From JAFGHJ01 sp964525555 (GTDB lineage: Bacteria; Hydrothermota; UBA3072), in contig CAZGHN010000010.1 in assembly GCA_964525555.1 (NCBI GenBank), forward strand, positions 1-64,000: DNA of 64,000 bases, written 5' to 3'. The notes under the pieces are model-generated. The model searched no databases. It was not told where the DNA came from and saw nothing but the letters and a program-made list of their open reading frames with translations. Each line of letters opens with the position of its first letter. Positions within the stretch are counted from its first letter, which is position 1. Below are positions 1-8,133 of the stretch, piece after piece. The position numbers and the translations under genes are program-made.

Positions 1-120
1 ATCGAAAATCTTAGCCTGTAGTTTCCCTACATCGATTTTTCTCATCTCTTGGGCTTCGACGGTGCCGATAAAACTAAACACCATGATTAAGACTAATAAT
101 TTTATACATTTACTTTTCAT
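1..120 (-). CDS. Exported protein, 5' end only (cut by window edge)
   Basis: The first 40 codons of a minus-strand gene run off the left edge. The start at 120 is preceded by AGGAGG at good spacing. The N-terminus (MKSKCIKLLVLIMVFSFIG, then TVEAQ) is a typical signal peptide: two Lys in the first four residues, a hydrophobic core, and a probable signal peptidase I site near AQ. The product is therefore exported. What remains of the mature part (EMRKIDVGKLQAKIFD) is too short to assign. A sigma-E-like promoter stands just upstream, so the gene should belong to the ECF regulon encoded at 22.8-23.3 kb. Confidence 0.75.
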   Translation of the reverse strand, partial: MKSKCIKLLVLIMVFSFIGTVEAQEMRKIDVGKLQAKIFD

Positions 121-140
121 AATAACCTCCTGTTTATTTA

Positions 141-169
141 TTAGATAAAATTACGTTAATTTAGTTCCC
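141..169 (-). promoter_or_regulatory. ECF (sigma-E-like) promoter of the exported-protein gene
   Basis: On the minus strand GGGAAC (169-164) is followed after exactly 18 nt (counted from GGAAC) by TCTAA (145-141), 20 nt before the start codon. The same GGAACTAAA block and TATCTAA block at the same spacing occur at four other places in the window. The two elements resemble the E. coli RpoE consensus (GGAACTT, TCTAA). The rest of the gap (170-317) is AT-rich and shows nothing else. Confidence 0.75.
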
Positions 170-317
170 AAAAAATATAAACACTATAAATTTCAATTGT
201 TGGGAGAAATTAAAGATTAAAAAAAGAGAAATACAAACAAAATTTTTGGTGTATTGGTGTGCTAAAACAAACGATACGAATAATTTGAAAAACTGCCTTG
301 TTTCTTCCCTGTGTTAT

Positions 318-1397
318 TTATGAGTGTTCTTTCTTGAGCATAAAATAAAGTCCTGCCAAAAGGAAGAATATATCTGGAATTAAAATTGAGAGAAAAGGAG
401 GTAAATTACCCTTTATGCCGAGTTCTTTAAACAGCTGTATTATACCCCAGAAAGTAAAGGCGGAAAGGGTCCCTAACCCAAATCCAAATAAAAGACCTCT
501 TCTCTTAACCTCAAGAGCAAGAGGGCATCCGAAGAAAAGCAGAATAAAGCTTACAAAAGGATATGAAATCCTCTCGAATAATTCTATCCTCTCTACATTT
601 GATTTCTGAGCGCTTTGGTCTAGTTTCTTTATATAGTGTAAAAGATCCAAAAAGGAAAGGTTTATAGGGTCATATTTGCTCTTAGCTAATTCATCGGGAG
701 TGCTTTTAAAATCTTCTATTATTTCTGTTTCTTTTGACTCGAGAATTACCAGGTCGTCGACAAAATTTCTAATGTAAACATCGAAAAGAGTCCATGTAGA
801 ATCTTTCCAAACTCCTCTTTCTGCATCAACTCTTGTTACAATTTTACCGTCTTTGTAAGTCAAGATGTGTATTCCGTTAATCGTTCCTTCATTCAATGTT
901 TTTATATTGATTATTTTTCCAGTGTTTGTTATATAGTTTATGTTTCTTGCAAAACGGTTTTTATAATCCTCTATTTTGTCAATTTTAATCCTTTTGAACT
1001 CTTTAAGTAAGTACTTTGATTTTGGAACCAGTGAAAGATTAAAAGAAAAAACCATTAATGAAATTAAGAAACCGTAAAAAAATATGGGTCGGTATACTCT
1101 AAAAGGAGAAATTCCAAGTCCTCTAATAGCTAGTACTTCGTTGTGCTTTGTGATTAGCCCAAGGGAGAAATAGATCCCCATTAAAGTAGCAAGGGGCATC
1201 AAAAGAATTATAATTTTTGGAGAAAACAAGAAATAATATTTTAAAACAGTTAATAAAGTTGCTTTTCTGTCTACAAAATACCCAATGTTTTCAAAAAGGT
1301 TCGTGATTATGTATATAAAAACAAATCCGCTTATTGACAAAATTGAAGCAAGTAGAAATTTTTTTGCTATGTACGTATCTAAAATTTTATTTTTCAT
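318..1397 (-). CDS. lptG: LptF/LptG-family LPS export permease (LptG-like)
   Basis: Inner-membrane permease of the LptB2FG transporter that extracts lipopolysaccharide for transport to the outer membrane. The 359-aa protein has the family layout: cytoplasmic start with an amphipathic helix (ILDTYIAKKFLLA), TM helices at about 15-35, 60-85 and 100-122, a periplasmic beta-jellyroll of about 130 residues, and three C-terminal TM helices (about 270-355). The segment EVLAIRGLGISPFRV is the conserved coupling region seen in LptF/G. Its ATG lies 11 nt inside the upstream permease gene, so the pair is translationally coupled. It is called LptG because it comes second; F and G are hard to separate by eye. 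The LptB ATPase is not in the window. Confidence 0.9.
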   Translation of the reverse strand: MKNKILDTYIAKKFLLASILSISGFVFIYIITNLFENIGYFVDRKATLLTVLKYYFLFSPKIIILLMPLATLMGIYFSLGLITKHNEVLAIRGLGISPFRVYRPIFFYGFLISLMVFSFNLSLVPKSKYLLKEFKRIKIDKIEDYKNRFARNINYITNTGKIINIKTLNEGTINGIHILTYKDGKIVTRVDAERGVWKDSTWTLFDVYIRNFVDDLVILESKETEIIEDFKSTPDELAKSKYDPINLSFLDLLHYIKKLDQSAQKSNVERIELFERISYPFVSFILLFFGCPLALEVKRRGLLFGFGLGTLSAFTFWGIIQLFKELGIKGNLPPFLSILIPDIFFLLAGLYFMLKKEHS

Positions 1398-2520
1398 AGA
1401 CTATCCTGTAGAAGAGGAATAACCCGGCTATACCAATAACAATGTTAGGAATCCACATCGAAATAGAAGGATAGAGAGTACCTCTTTCACATAATTCTTC
1501 ACCTCCAACCAGCAATATATAGTAAAGCATGAACATGATGAAACTCATTGTAATCCCATTACCAAGTCCTCCTTTTTTTGTTTGTACTCCTAGAGGAACA
1601 CCGATCAGCACAAAGACTAAACAGGCAAAAGGGATAGAAAATTTCTTATGGGCTTCGATTAGGTAACGCCATTTTCTTCTTTTAACATCGGTTTTTCGGG
1701 CACTTTCCAATAACTGTTTTAAATTCATTTCTCTGTAGCCTCTGTTCACCGTTCTTACTTCTTTTTGCTCTAAAGGAATAGAAATAACGTAATTATTAAA
1801 ATCCATTATTCTGTATTCTGCAGGATTTTTTTGATCTAATATATGAATTTCACCTTCCTCAAGTGAAAATGTCAAACTGTCACCTAAAACTTTCATTTTA
1901 CTTTCTTTTGCGTAAATAATTCTTGTAGGTTCTCCTGGTAAATCTTCCTGTATCATAATATTCGTAAGCTCAGATTTTTTATGATTTATTGATTTTGCCC
2001 AAAGAGTATATCCGTTACTGATTTCATTGAATTTTTCAGGGAACAAATGCAAGGTAGGTCTTGCTCTTGCAACTTCCAGGTAGAGCTTTTTGAGTCTAAA
2101 GTTAGATTCTGGGAGAATATATATATTAAAAAAAATCATTCCTATTGTTATTCCAATAGCAGATATAAAAAACCCTTTGGTTAGACTTATAAGATTAATT
2201 CCAAGTGCGCGAATTGCGAGAATTTCGAGGTCTCCGCTCATTCTACCGTATGTTGAGATAGTTGAAACCAGCACACCCATTGGAACGGTTAAGGCTATAA
2301 TAAAAGGTAGGCTGTATAAAAAAATTCCTAATACTGATAAAAACGGGACATTTTTACCTATAAGAAAATCAATTAATTGAAAAGCCCTATCCATTAAAAG
2401 TATAAAGCTAAAAAGTACAAATCCTGCGAGAAACGGAATCGCTGCCTGTTTTATCAAATACCTGCTCAGACGAGAAATTTTACATTTTTCTGAATGGGAA
2501 GAAGAGCCTTTCATATTCAT
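1387..2520 (-). CDS. lptF: LptF/LptG-family LPS export permease (LptF-like)
   Basis: Partner permease to the downstream gene. Hydrophobic helices lie near residues 25-45, 55-85, 100-125 and again in the last 100 residues, with a periplasmic domain between them. DLEILAIRALGIN matches the same coupling motif as in the partner (EVLAIRGLGIS), so the two are paralogues. The start is uncertain: a longer TTG start at 2529 is possible, but I prefer ATG 2520 (or ATG 2514). All of these lie inside the 3' end of dgt, with no clear Shine-Dalgarno, so translation probably depends on coupling. About 377 aa, normal for the family. It forms an operon with map, dgt and lptG. Confidence 0.88.
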   Translation of the reverse strand: MNMKGSSSHSEKCKISRLSRYLIKQAAIPFLAGFVLFSFILLMDRAFQLIDFLIGKNVPFLSVLGIFLYSLPFIIALTVPMGVLVSTISTYGRMSGDLEILAIRALGINLISLTKGFFISAIGITIGMIFFNIYILPESNFRLKKLYLEVARARPTLHLFPEKFNEISNGYTLWAKSINHKKSELTNIMIQEDLPGEPTRIIYAKESKMKVLGDSLTFSLEEGEIHILDQKNPAEYRIMDFNNYVISIPLEQKEVRTVNRGYREMNLKQLLESARKTDVKRRKWRYLIEAHKKFSIPFACLVFVLIGVPLGVQTKKGGLGNGITMSFIMFMLYYILLVGGEELCERGTLYPSISMWIPNIVIGIAGLFLFYRIVYEK

Positions 2521-3628
2521 ATTGGGCAAAGCGATCAGTCATTCCAGCAATATAATCGCAGATGACTCTTTCTTTGCCGAATTCTGGTATTGTGTTTTTG
2601 AATTGCGGGGGTAATTGATTCGTTTCGTCTCTATAGATTAAAAAAAGAGATTCGATTATTCTTTTTGATTTTTCCATCATTTTTATAACCTTATAATGCT
2701 TGTATAGATTTATCATTAGAAAGTCTTTTAATTCTCGATTAGGATTTTCCAAATCTTCTGAAAATTTAACTAAAGGCTGACTAGAATACACATCTCTTAA
2801 TCTTTTTATATCATTGTTTTTTATATTGCTTAATGTTGTTTCAATTACGTTCCTTACTTCAAGCTTAATAAAGTTTCTAATAGCCATATAGATTCTTTCT
2901 TGTTTTTCAAGTTTTTTATCCGTTTTTTTGTAAATATTATTCCAGAGCTCGACTTTATTTAATTGTTCAAGTTTTAAGTAGTCGGATTTAAGCCCATCGT
3001 CAAGGTCGTGAGCATTGTAAGCTATTTCATCAGCAATATTTACAATTTGAGCTTCAAGAGAAGGTGAAGAAGATGGATCAAATTCACTTTTTACAGGTTT
3101 TGGTGTATCGTATTCAGTTTCATGTTTTATTATACCATCTCTTGTTTCGTAACATAGATTTAAACCTGAGAATTTACCGTACTTATGCTCAAGAACGTCC
3201 ACCACTCTGAGACCTTGAACATTGTGTTCGAATCCACCGTGCTCTTCCATAAGTTCGTTAAGTTTAGTCTCTCCGGCATGACCGAAAGGAGTGTGTCCAA
3301 TATCATGAGCAAGACTGATTGCTTCAGTAAGAGATTCATTTAAATTGAGTGCCCTTGAAATAGTTCTCGCGATTTGTTGGACTTCAAGAGCATGAGTTAA
3401 TCTGGTTCTGTAATAATCTCCTTCGTGATTAACAAATACCTGGGTTTTGTATTCTAATCTTCTAAAAGCTGTTGAGTGGATAATTCTGTCTCTGTCTCGC
3501 ATAAAATGAGTTCTGTATTTCGGTGATGGTTCTACATATTTTCTCCCTTTGCTTTTTCCGGAAAGGACTGCATATGGAGCAAGGGTTTTTTCTTCTAGTT
3601 CTTCAAGATACTTTCTAAAATTTCTCAT
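2480..3628 (-). CDS. dgt: Deoxyguanosinetriphosphate triphosphohydrolase-like HD protein
   Basis: HD-domain hydrolase expected to cleave dNTPs into deoxynucleoside and triphosphate. The N-terminus has the conserved RDRDRIIHSTAFRRLEYKTQ block and then RTRLTHALEV (metal-binding His). AHDIGHTPFGHAGE gives the HD pair of the metal site, and IVNIADEIAYNAHD gives the distal Asp ligand. Length (382 aa) fits the shorter type-2 dGTPase group rather than E. coli Dgt (about 505 aa). The gene starts 14 nt inside map and overlaps lptF at its 3' end, so it is an internal operon gene. The physiological substrate cannot be read from the sequence. Confidence 0.9.
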   Translation of the reverse strand: MRNFRKYLEELEEKTLAPYAVLSGKSKGRKYVEPSPKYRTHFMRDRDRIIHSTAFRRLEYKTQVFVNHEGDYYRTRLTHALEVQQIARTISRALNLNESLTEAISLAHDIGHTPFGHAGETKLNELMEEHGGFEHNVQGLRVVDVLEHKYGKFSGLNLCYETRDGIIKHETEYDTPKPVKSEFDPSSSPSLEAQIVNIADEIAYNAHDLDDGLKSDYLKLEQLNKVELWNNIYKKTDKKLEKQERIYMAIRNFIKLEVRNVIETTLSNIKNNDIKRLRDVYSSQPLVKFSEDLENPNRELKDFLMINLYKHYKVIKMMEKSKRIIESLFLIYRDETNQLPPQFKNTIPEFGKERVICDYIAGMTDRFAQYEYERLFFPFRKM

Positions 3629-4379
3629 ATAAAGAAGAATTTGTTAATATTCGAGGTTCTGAATTCGTTATTAATATTGTATGTTCAAAATGTGCAGAAG
3701 GCTTTCCATCTTTTGTTACCACCGTCCAACCATCTTCAAGAACTTTGACTTGGTGGCTCCCTGCGTTTATCATTGGTTCAATTGCTATTGTCATACCATT
3801 TTTCAGTCTTGGTCCGATGCCCTTTTCCCCGAAGTTCGGAACAGCCGGATCTTCGTGTAAATTCTTTCCAACTCCATGACCAACAAAATCTCTTACAACG
3901 TTAAAGTTTGCATCTTCAGCCGTTTTTTGAATAATATAAGATATATCTCCTACTCTATTTTCTTCTTTCATAACTTTTATCGCATTATAAAGTGCAGATT
4001 TTGTTATATCTATTAGTTTTTTCGCCTCTTTATTTAATTTCCCAATACCAAATGTATAGGCAGAATCGCTAAAGAATCCATGATATTGCACTCCGACATC
4101 AACACCTACCAGATCTCCCTCTTTGATTGTTTCTTTATTTGGTATTCCATGTATTACAACCTCGTTAACCGATATACAAGAAGAGGCAGGGTATCCTCTA
4201 TATCCTTTGAAAGCAGGTTTTGCATTTCTTTTTTTGATAAATTGCTCAATTTTTATATCCAGATATTTTGTTTCCATTCCTTCTTCGATAATGTCATTTA
4301 TATATTCAAAAGTTTCGGATAGTATTTTAGAAGCGTCCTTGATTCCTTTAATTTCATTGGCGCTTTTAATGATAATCAT
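3615..4379 (-). CDS. map: Methionine aminopeptidase, type I
   Basis: Removes the initiator methionine from nascent proteins. The 254-aa pita-bread fold shows the expected metal ligands: Asp in VGVDVGVQYHGF, Asp in FFSDSAYTF, His in GHGVGKNLHEDP, Glu in AIEPMI and Glu in HFEHTILIT. The substrate His is in SVNEVVIHGIP. There is no N-terminal zinc-finger extension, so this is the plain bacterial type Ia form. First gene of map-dgt-lptF-lptG. No Shine-Dalgarno precedes ATG 4379; a strong promoter -10 lies only 6 nt upstream, implying a leaderless mRNA. Confidence 0.96.
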   Translation of the reverse strand: MIIIKSANEIKGIKDASKILSETFEYINDIIEEGMETKYLDIKIEQFIKKRNAKPAFKGYRGYPASSCISVNEVVIHGIPNKETIKEGDLVGVDVGVQYHGFFSDSAYTFGIGKLNKEAKKLIDITKSALYNAIKVMKEENRVGDISYIIQKTAEDANFNVVRDFVGHGVGKNLHEDPAVPNFGEKGIGPRLKNGMTIAIEPMINAGSHQVKVLEDGWTVVTKDGKPSAHFEHTILITNSEPRILTNSSLYEKF

Positions 4380-4385
4380 ATTGAG

Positions 4386-4414
4386 ATAATAAATAGCTGA
4401 TAACTTTCTGTCAA
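4386..4414 (-). promoter_or_regulatory. Vegetative promoter of map, leaderless geometry
   Basis: Minus strand: TTGACA (4414-4409), 17-nt spacer, TATTAT (4391-4386), then 6 nt to the ATG at 4379. Transcription would start at, or within a base of, the A of the start codon. It is back-to-back with the promoter of the gene at 4477. Confidence 0.75.
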
Positions 4415-4442
4415 GGTAAAATAGCCGATTCTTTTGGGCCTC

Positions 4443-4470
4443 TTGATTTTTTAAAAAAAATTTGTATCAT
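4443..4470 (+). promoter_or_regulatory. Vegetative promoter of the 4477 gene, leaderless geometry
   Basis: TTGATT (4443-4448), 16-nt spacer, TATCAT (4465-4470), then 6 nt to ATG 4477. No Shine-Dalgarno is present. An upstream in-frame TTG at 4462 would lie across the -10 element, so it cannot be the start if this promoter is used. Confidence 0.65.
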
Positions 4471-4476
4471 TGGAAC

Positions 4477-5112
4477 ATGAAAATTCTAAGTTTTATTCCT
4501 ATTGTAGGAATAGTTTCCGGACTGATTTCTTTGTTACTCTTTTTCCTTTTCGTAAAAAGATTAAAAAAAAGAAGAAAAAGAGTACTTATTTGCATTATTC
4601 ATTTCCTCATAGTAATAATTTTTGCTTTAATATCTACGATCTTCCTGCTCTTTTATACAAGTCTCAAGGGATATCAGAATTTTGCATATAATAAACCGAT
4701 CTTTTCTATAGAATGTCCTATTAAAGGTGATGATTATTTTGAACTTAAATTTATCCCTCTAGATGATGAAGATGCTCAGGTTAAATATTATCGTGTTAAA
4801 GGACAGCAATTTGTTATTGAAGGACATATAATCAAGTGGGAAAATTTTTTCGTGACGGTTGGGATGAAGCCTCTGTACCAGGTTACACGATTAACAGGTC
4901 GTTATGTTTCGTTTAATGACGAGAAAGAAAAAGAACGAAGCATTTATGAACTCGCGGAAGAGACGATGATGTGGAGATGGCTGATGCAGTACGGGGAAAA
5001 AATCCCGGGCATTGACGCTGTTTATGGGGTTTCTTCGTTCAAAGACGCAGTTGAATATAAGAAATATATAGTGAGTATTACTCATAATGCGTTTGTGATT
5101 AAGGAACAGTAA
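4477..5112 (+). CDS. Two-TM inner-membrane protein of an uncharacterised family
   Basis: 211 aa with two hydrophobic helices (about 6-30 and 38-62) separated by a strongly basic loop (KRLKKRRKR), then a soluble domain of about 145 residues. The tail contains FVIEGHIIKWEN, PLYQVTRLTGRYVS, ERSIYELAEE and PGIDAVYGVSSF. I recall the same order of motifs from a proteobacterial family often auto-labelled 'cation/multidrug efflux pump'. With two TM helices and no transporter motifs that label is doubtful, so the function should be treated as unknown. Start chosen at ATG 4477 because of the promoter geometry. Monocistronic. Confidence 0.75.
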   Translation: MKILSFIPIVGIVSGLISLLLFFLFVKRLKKRRKRVLICIIHFLIVIIFALISTIFLLFYTSLKGYQNFAYNKPIFSIECPIKGDDYFELKFIPLDDEDAQVKYYRVKGQQFVIEGHIIKWENFFVTVGMKPLYQVTRLTGRYVSFNDEKEKERSIYELAEETMMWRWLMQYGEKIPGIDAVYGVSSFKDAVEYKKYIVSITHNAFVIKEQ

Positions 5113-5334
5113 CTTTAGGTTTTTGGGTTTAGGGTTTGGGATTTAGTAAAACAAAATATCATTTTTTTTCTGCATTTTCTGTGGTTACTTAGAGTTAAGG
5201 GTTCGAGGTTTCCAGGGTTCAAGTGAAAAAAATAAAAACTACAAATACTACATGTTCTACATGTGAATAATGGGGTTGTGGGATGGGGTTCTGTTTTCTG
5301 ACTCCTGGCTCCTTAATTCTTTCTTTTAAGCCCC
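5113..5334. other. Intergenic stretch with word-like repeats
   Basis: No convincing gene. It contains quasi-repeated words (variants of GGGTTTAGGG around 5125-5150, 'ctgtggttactt' near 5180, 'gactcctggctcc' near 5300) of the kind that recur in other gaps of this window. It ends at the promoter of the next operon. Confidence 0.5.
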
Positions 5335-5362
5335 TTGACTTTAAAATAAACAAAGTTATTCT
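5335..5362 (+). promoter_or_regulatory. Vegetative promoter of the transglutaminase-to-lipoprotein operon
   Basis: TTGACT (5335-5340), 16-nt spacer, TATTCT (5357-5362). The start codon is 18 nt further on and has a Shine-Dalgarno (AGGAG, about 5371-5375), a conventional leadered arrangement. Confidence 0.65.
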
Positions 5363-5380
5363 TTTCGAAAAGGAGCGCAA

Positions 5381-6787
5381 TTGAAAAAAATTAGGATCTT
5401 GTTGCCTATTATCTTCTTATGTATAGGAATCGGCACAATTTTATATGTAAAAAGAATTAATTCCAAGCCTTCGGAAATATTCTCTGATGATTTCTTTGCA
5501 AGCGGTTCCAACACCGAATACTTGGGGATATATCTTAAAGGCTACAAAGTCGGATATCTTTCTTCTAGAATAGATACTGTCGAAAACGGATATAAAGTTT
5601 ACTCCAGTACTTATATGAAATTATCTCCAGTAGCAGGCATGGAGAAAGAAATTACGTATAAAATAACTGCCAGCACTGATTTTACATACAATCTGAAGGA
5701 TTTTGAATTTTCAATGTTTTCAGATAATTATTTGTTTGAAGCACAAGGAAAAAGAAAAAGAGATACGCTTTTTATTGAGATGAATGTTGGTGGGCAAAAA
5801 AGGAAGATGCAATACAAACTTAAATCTGACTATTTACCCGCAACTATTGAAGGTTTAGTAAAAAGCGGAAAATCTGGCAAATTTGAATTCTTTGATCCAA
5901 CTTTACAATCACTATTCGAAATTGAGGTAAAAAATCTCGGAAAGGATATGATAGACGATATTCCCGTCACGAAATATGCTGTAAAGCAATCAGGGATAGA
6001 TATTTACTTCTGGGTTTCGGATAAAGGTGAACTCATAAAATCCGAATCCCCGATAGGTCTTGTTATGAAAAAAGAGAAAAAAATAAATAAAGAAGATATA
6101 GAAACAGTGGGGCTCAAGTTATATGACTCATATGCTATAAAAGTAAAAAAAGAAATAAAAAATCCCCGTAATATTTCTACTTTGACGATTCGTCTCGATT
6201 CGGTCGACCTATCAGGTCTACGAATAGAAGATGACAGGCAAACTCTTAAAGGCAATGTCCTTACAATCCGAAAAATTAATCCGGGGGAGTCTTCTACGAT
6301 TCCTAAAAACATAAAAGAGTTTCTGAAAGCTACCACTTTCATCCCCTCAGACGATGAACTTATTAAGAAAACAGCAAAAGATATTGTTGGAGAAGAAACG
6401 GGTCTTGCTGCAGTTGGCAAAATCATAAATTACGTTGATAAGAAACTAACAGATAAGCCTACATTTTCTATACCAAATGCTCTCGACGCTTTAAAATCCG
6501 GAGAAGGAGATTGTAACGAACATTCAGCTCTTGCGGTGGCATTGCTCAGGGCTGTGGGTATTCCTGCTAGAGTGGAAGTAGGGCTCGTTTATGTTAATCA
6601 TGCTTTCTATTATCATGCATGGACAGGAGTTTATCTGGGAGGAAAGTGGGTCTCAGCTGATCCTACTTTTGGTCAGATCATAGCTGATCCTACTCATGTA
6701 AAATTGGAATACGGAGGTTTTGAGAATCAGGCAAAACTCTACAAGGTTATAAATAAACTCCAAATTTCAGTTTTAAATTATGATTGA
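5381..6787 (+). CDS. Membrane-anchored transglutaminase-like (papain-fold) protein
   Basis: 468 aa. A single hydrophobic segment at residues 5-23 acts as an uncleaved anchor or signal; the rest is extracytoplasmic. Residues 50-300 form a beta-rich region with no family I recognise. The C-terminal third is a transglutaminase core: SGEGDCNEHSALAVALLR holds the nucleophile Cys378, YYHAWTGVYL the His and WVSADPTFG the Asp, so the triad is intact. Bacterial members are usually proteases or amidases rather than crosslinking enzymes. The start is TTG 5381, chosen for AGGAG just upstream. It overlaps the following ABC ATPase gene by 8 nt, suggesting a joint function. Confidence 0.85.
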   Translation: MKKIRILLPIIFLCIGIGTILYVKRINSKPSEIFSDDFFASGSNTEYLGIYLKGYKVGYLSSRIDTVENGYKVYSSTYMKLSPVAGMEKEITYKITASTDFTYNLKDFEFSMFSDNYLFEAQGKRKRDTLFIEMNVGGQKRKMQYKLKSDYLPATIEGLVKSGKSGKFEFFDPTLQSLFEIEVKNLGKDMIDDIPVTKYAVKQSGIDIYFWVSDKGELIKSESPIGLVMKKEKKINKEDIETVGLKLYDSYAIKVKKEIKNPRNISTLTIRLDSVDLSGLRIEDDRQTLKGNVLTIRKINPGESSTIPKNIKEFLKATTFIPSDDELIKKTAKDIVGEETGLAAVGKIINYVDKKLTDKPTFSIPNALDALKSGEGDCNEHSALAVALLRAVGIPARVEVGLVYVNHAFYYHAWTGVYLGGKWVSADPTFGQIIADPTHVKLEYGGFENQAKLYKVINKLQISVLNYD

Positions 6788-7517
6788 ACTTAGGAACCTT
6801 TCCAAGCAATTTGGAAAGATTAGAGCTGTTAATGATTTAAATCTTGTGATACCCAGGGGAGAGTTGTTTACTCTACTTGGTCCAAATGGGGCGGGAAAAA
6901 CCACGACTGTAAAGATGATTACAGGGCTTATCTTACCTACAGAAGGAGAAATATATATTAATCAAGTGAATCTTTTAAAAGAACCGGAGAAAGCTAAAAG
7001 CATGGTTTCTTATATTCCCGATGAGCCTTTTCTTTATCCTGAATTAACAGGCAGAGAGTTCATTTTTTTTGTTTCCAGGCTTTACGGTATGGATAAAAAA
7101 TCTATTGAAAAGGATATGGAATACCTGTTTACGGAATTTAGAGTGGGACCTTGGATTGACTTACCTTCTTCTGAGTATTCTCATGGTATGAGGCAGAAAG
7201 TTATATTTATACAGGCATTAATTCATAATCCGGATGTCATGGTAATTGATGAACCTATGGTAGGATTAGATCCTGTTTCTGCGAGAGCCGTAATAAGAAT
7301 TCTGAGGGATAGAGTTTCTAAAGGAGTTGCTGTTTTTATGTCCACACATTCTCTTTCTCTTGCAGAAGAGATATCTGATAAAATTGGAGTAATTGACAAG
7401 GGCATTTTAATAGAAACAGGAAGGGTCTCCGAACTTAAAAAGAGTATTGGTAAAATTGATTCGACTTTAGAAGAAGTATATTTTAAGTTAACAGAGGAGG
7501 AAAAAAGTGTCTTGTAA
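6780..7517 (+). CDS. ABC transporter ATP-binding protein without a linked permease
   Basis: 245-aa nucleotide-binding subunit. Walker A GPNGAGKTTTVK (about 36-47), signature region SHGMRQKV (degenerate LSGGQ, as common in this subfamily), Walker B VMVIDEPMVGLDP and the H-loop His in STHS are all present. It resembles the CcmA/NatA-type ATPases that serve drug, sodium or lipid exporters. No membrane permease gene is adjacent: the neighbours are a transglutaminase-like protein and purN, both overlapping. It must borrow a permease encoded elsewhere or serve a non-transport role. Confidence 0.88.
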   Translation: MIELRNLSKQFGKIRAVNDLNLVIPRGELFTLLGPNGAGKTTTVKMITGLILPTEGEIYINQVNLLKEPEKAKSMVSYIPDEPFLYPELTGREFIFFVSRLYGMDKKSIEKDMEYLFTEFRVGPWIDLPSSEYSHGMRQKVIFIQALIHNPDVMVIDEPMVGLDPVSARAVIRILRDRVSKGVAVFMSTHSLSLAEEISDKIGVIDKGILIETGRVSELKKSIGKIDSTLEEVYFKLTEEEKSVL

Positions 7518-8133
7518 AGTAGGAGTTTTGGTTTCTGGACGTGGTTCGAATCTTCAATCTATTATAGAAAAAAGTAAATCTTCGCAAATCCGAGCTGAAG
7601 TAGTAGCTGTTCTTTCAGATAATAAAGAAGCTTATGCTTTAGAAATAGCAAAAAAGGAGGGGATTAAAGCTTACTACATTGACCCGGAAAATTCAAAACC
7701 AATATTAAGTGGAAATGCGGAAGATAATTATATAAAGACCTTGAGAGAAAATGAAGTTGAACTTGTATGTCTTGCAGGTTTTATGAGAATTGTAAAAAAG
7801 AAATTAATATCCGAATTTAAATGGAAAATGATGAACATTCACCCTTCACTGTTGCCATCATTCAAAGGACTTAATGCCCAGAAGCAGGCTTTAGATTATG
7901 GTGTTCGCTTTGCAGGCGCTACGGTTCACTTTGTTACGGGAGATGTCGACGGTGGTCCTATAATTTTGCAGGCAGTAGTTCCGGTTTACCAGGATGATAC
8001 AGAAGATATTTTGTCTAAGAGAATATTGAAGGAAGAGCATAGGATTTATCCAGAAGCGATAAATCTTTTTGCTAATAATAAATTAAAAATAAAAGATGAT
8101 AAAGTATTTATTGAGGTAGCAAATGGAGAATAA
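7507..8133 (+). CDS. purN: Phosphoribosylglycinamide formyltransferase
   Basis: Transfers formyl from 10-formyl-THF to GAR in purine synthesis. VLVSGRGSNLQSII at the N-terminus is the phosphate-binding loop. The catalytic Asn and His lie in MMNIHPSLLPSF, and GATVHFVTGDVDGGPII holds the conserved His and Asp. 208 aa is normal. The start is GTG 7507, 11 nt inside the ABC ATPase gene, with GAGGAGG just upstream. It is the only purine gene here, embedded in an envelope-flavoured operon. Confidence 0.94.
   Translation: MSCKVGVLVSGRGSNLQSIIEKSKSSQIRAEVVAVLSDNKEAYALEIAKKEGIKAYYIDPENSKPILSGNAEDNYIKTLRENEVELVCLAGFMRIVKKKLISEFKWKMMNIHPSLLPSFKGLNAQKQALDYGVRFAGATVHFVTGDVDGGPIILQAVVPVYQDDTEDILSKRILKEEHRIYPEAINLFANNKLKIKDDKVFIEVANGE

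Noticed and set aside
4462..4476. TTG at 4462 as the start of the two-TM protein
   Set aside because: It overlaps the -10 element and adds five residues without family support; ATG 4477 fits the promoter.
4471..4479. GGAAC before ATG 4477 as a sixth ECF promoter
   Set aside because: No TCTAA at 18 nt; the GGAAC lies in the 6 nt between a vegetative -10 and the start codon.
5113..5160. Telomere-like TTTAGGG words
   Set aside because: Only two or three imperfect units, inside the word-like repeat family; no array and no chromosome end context.
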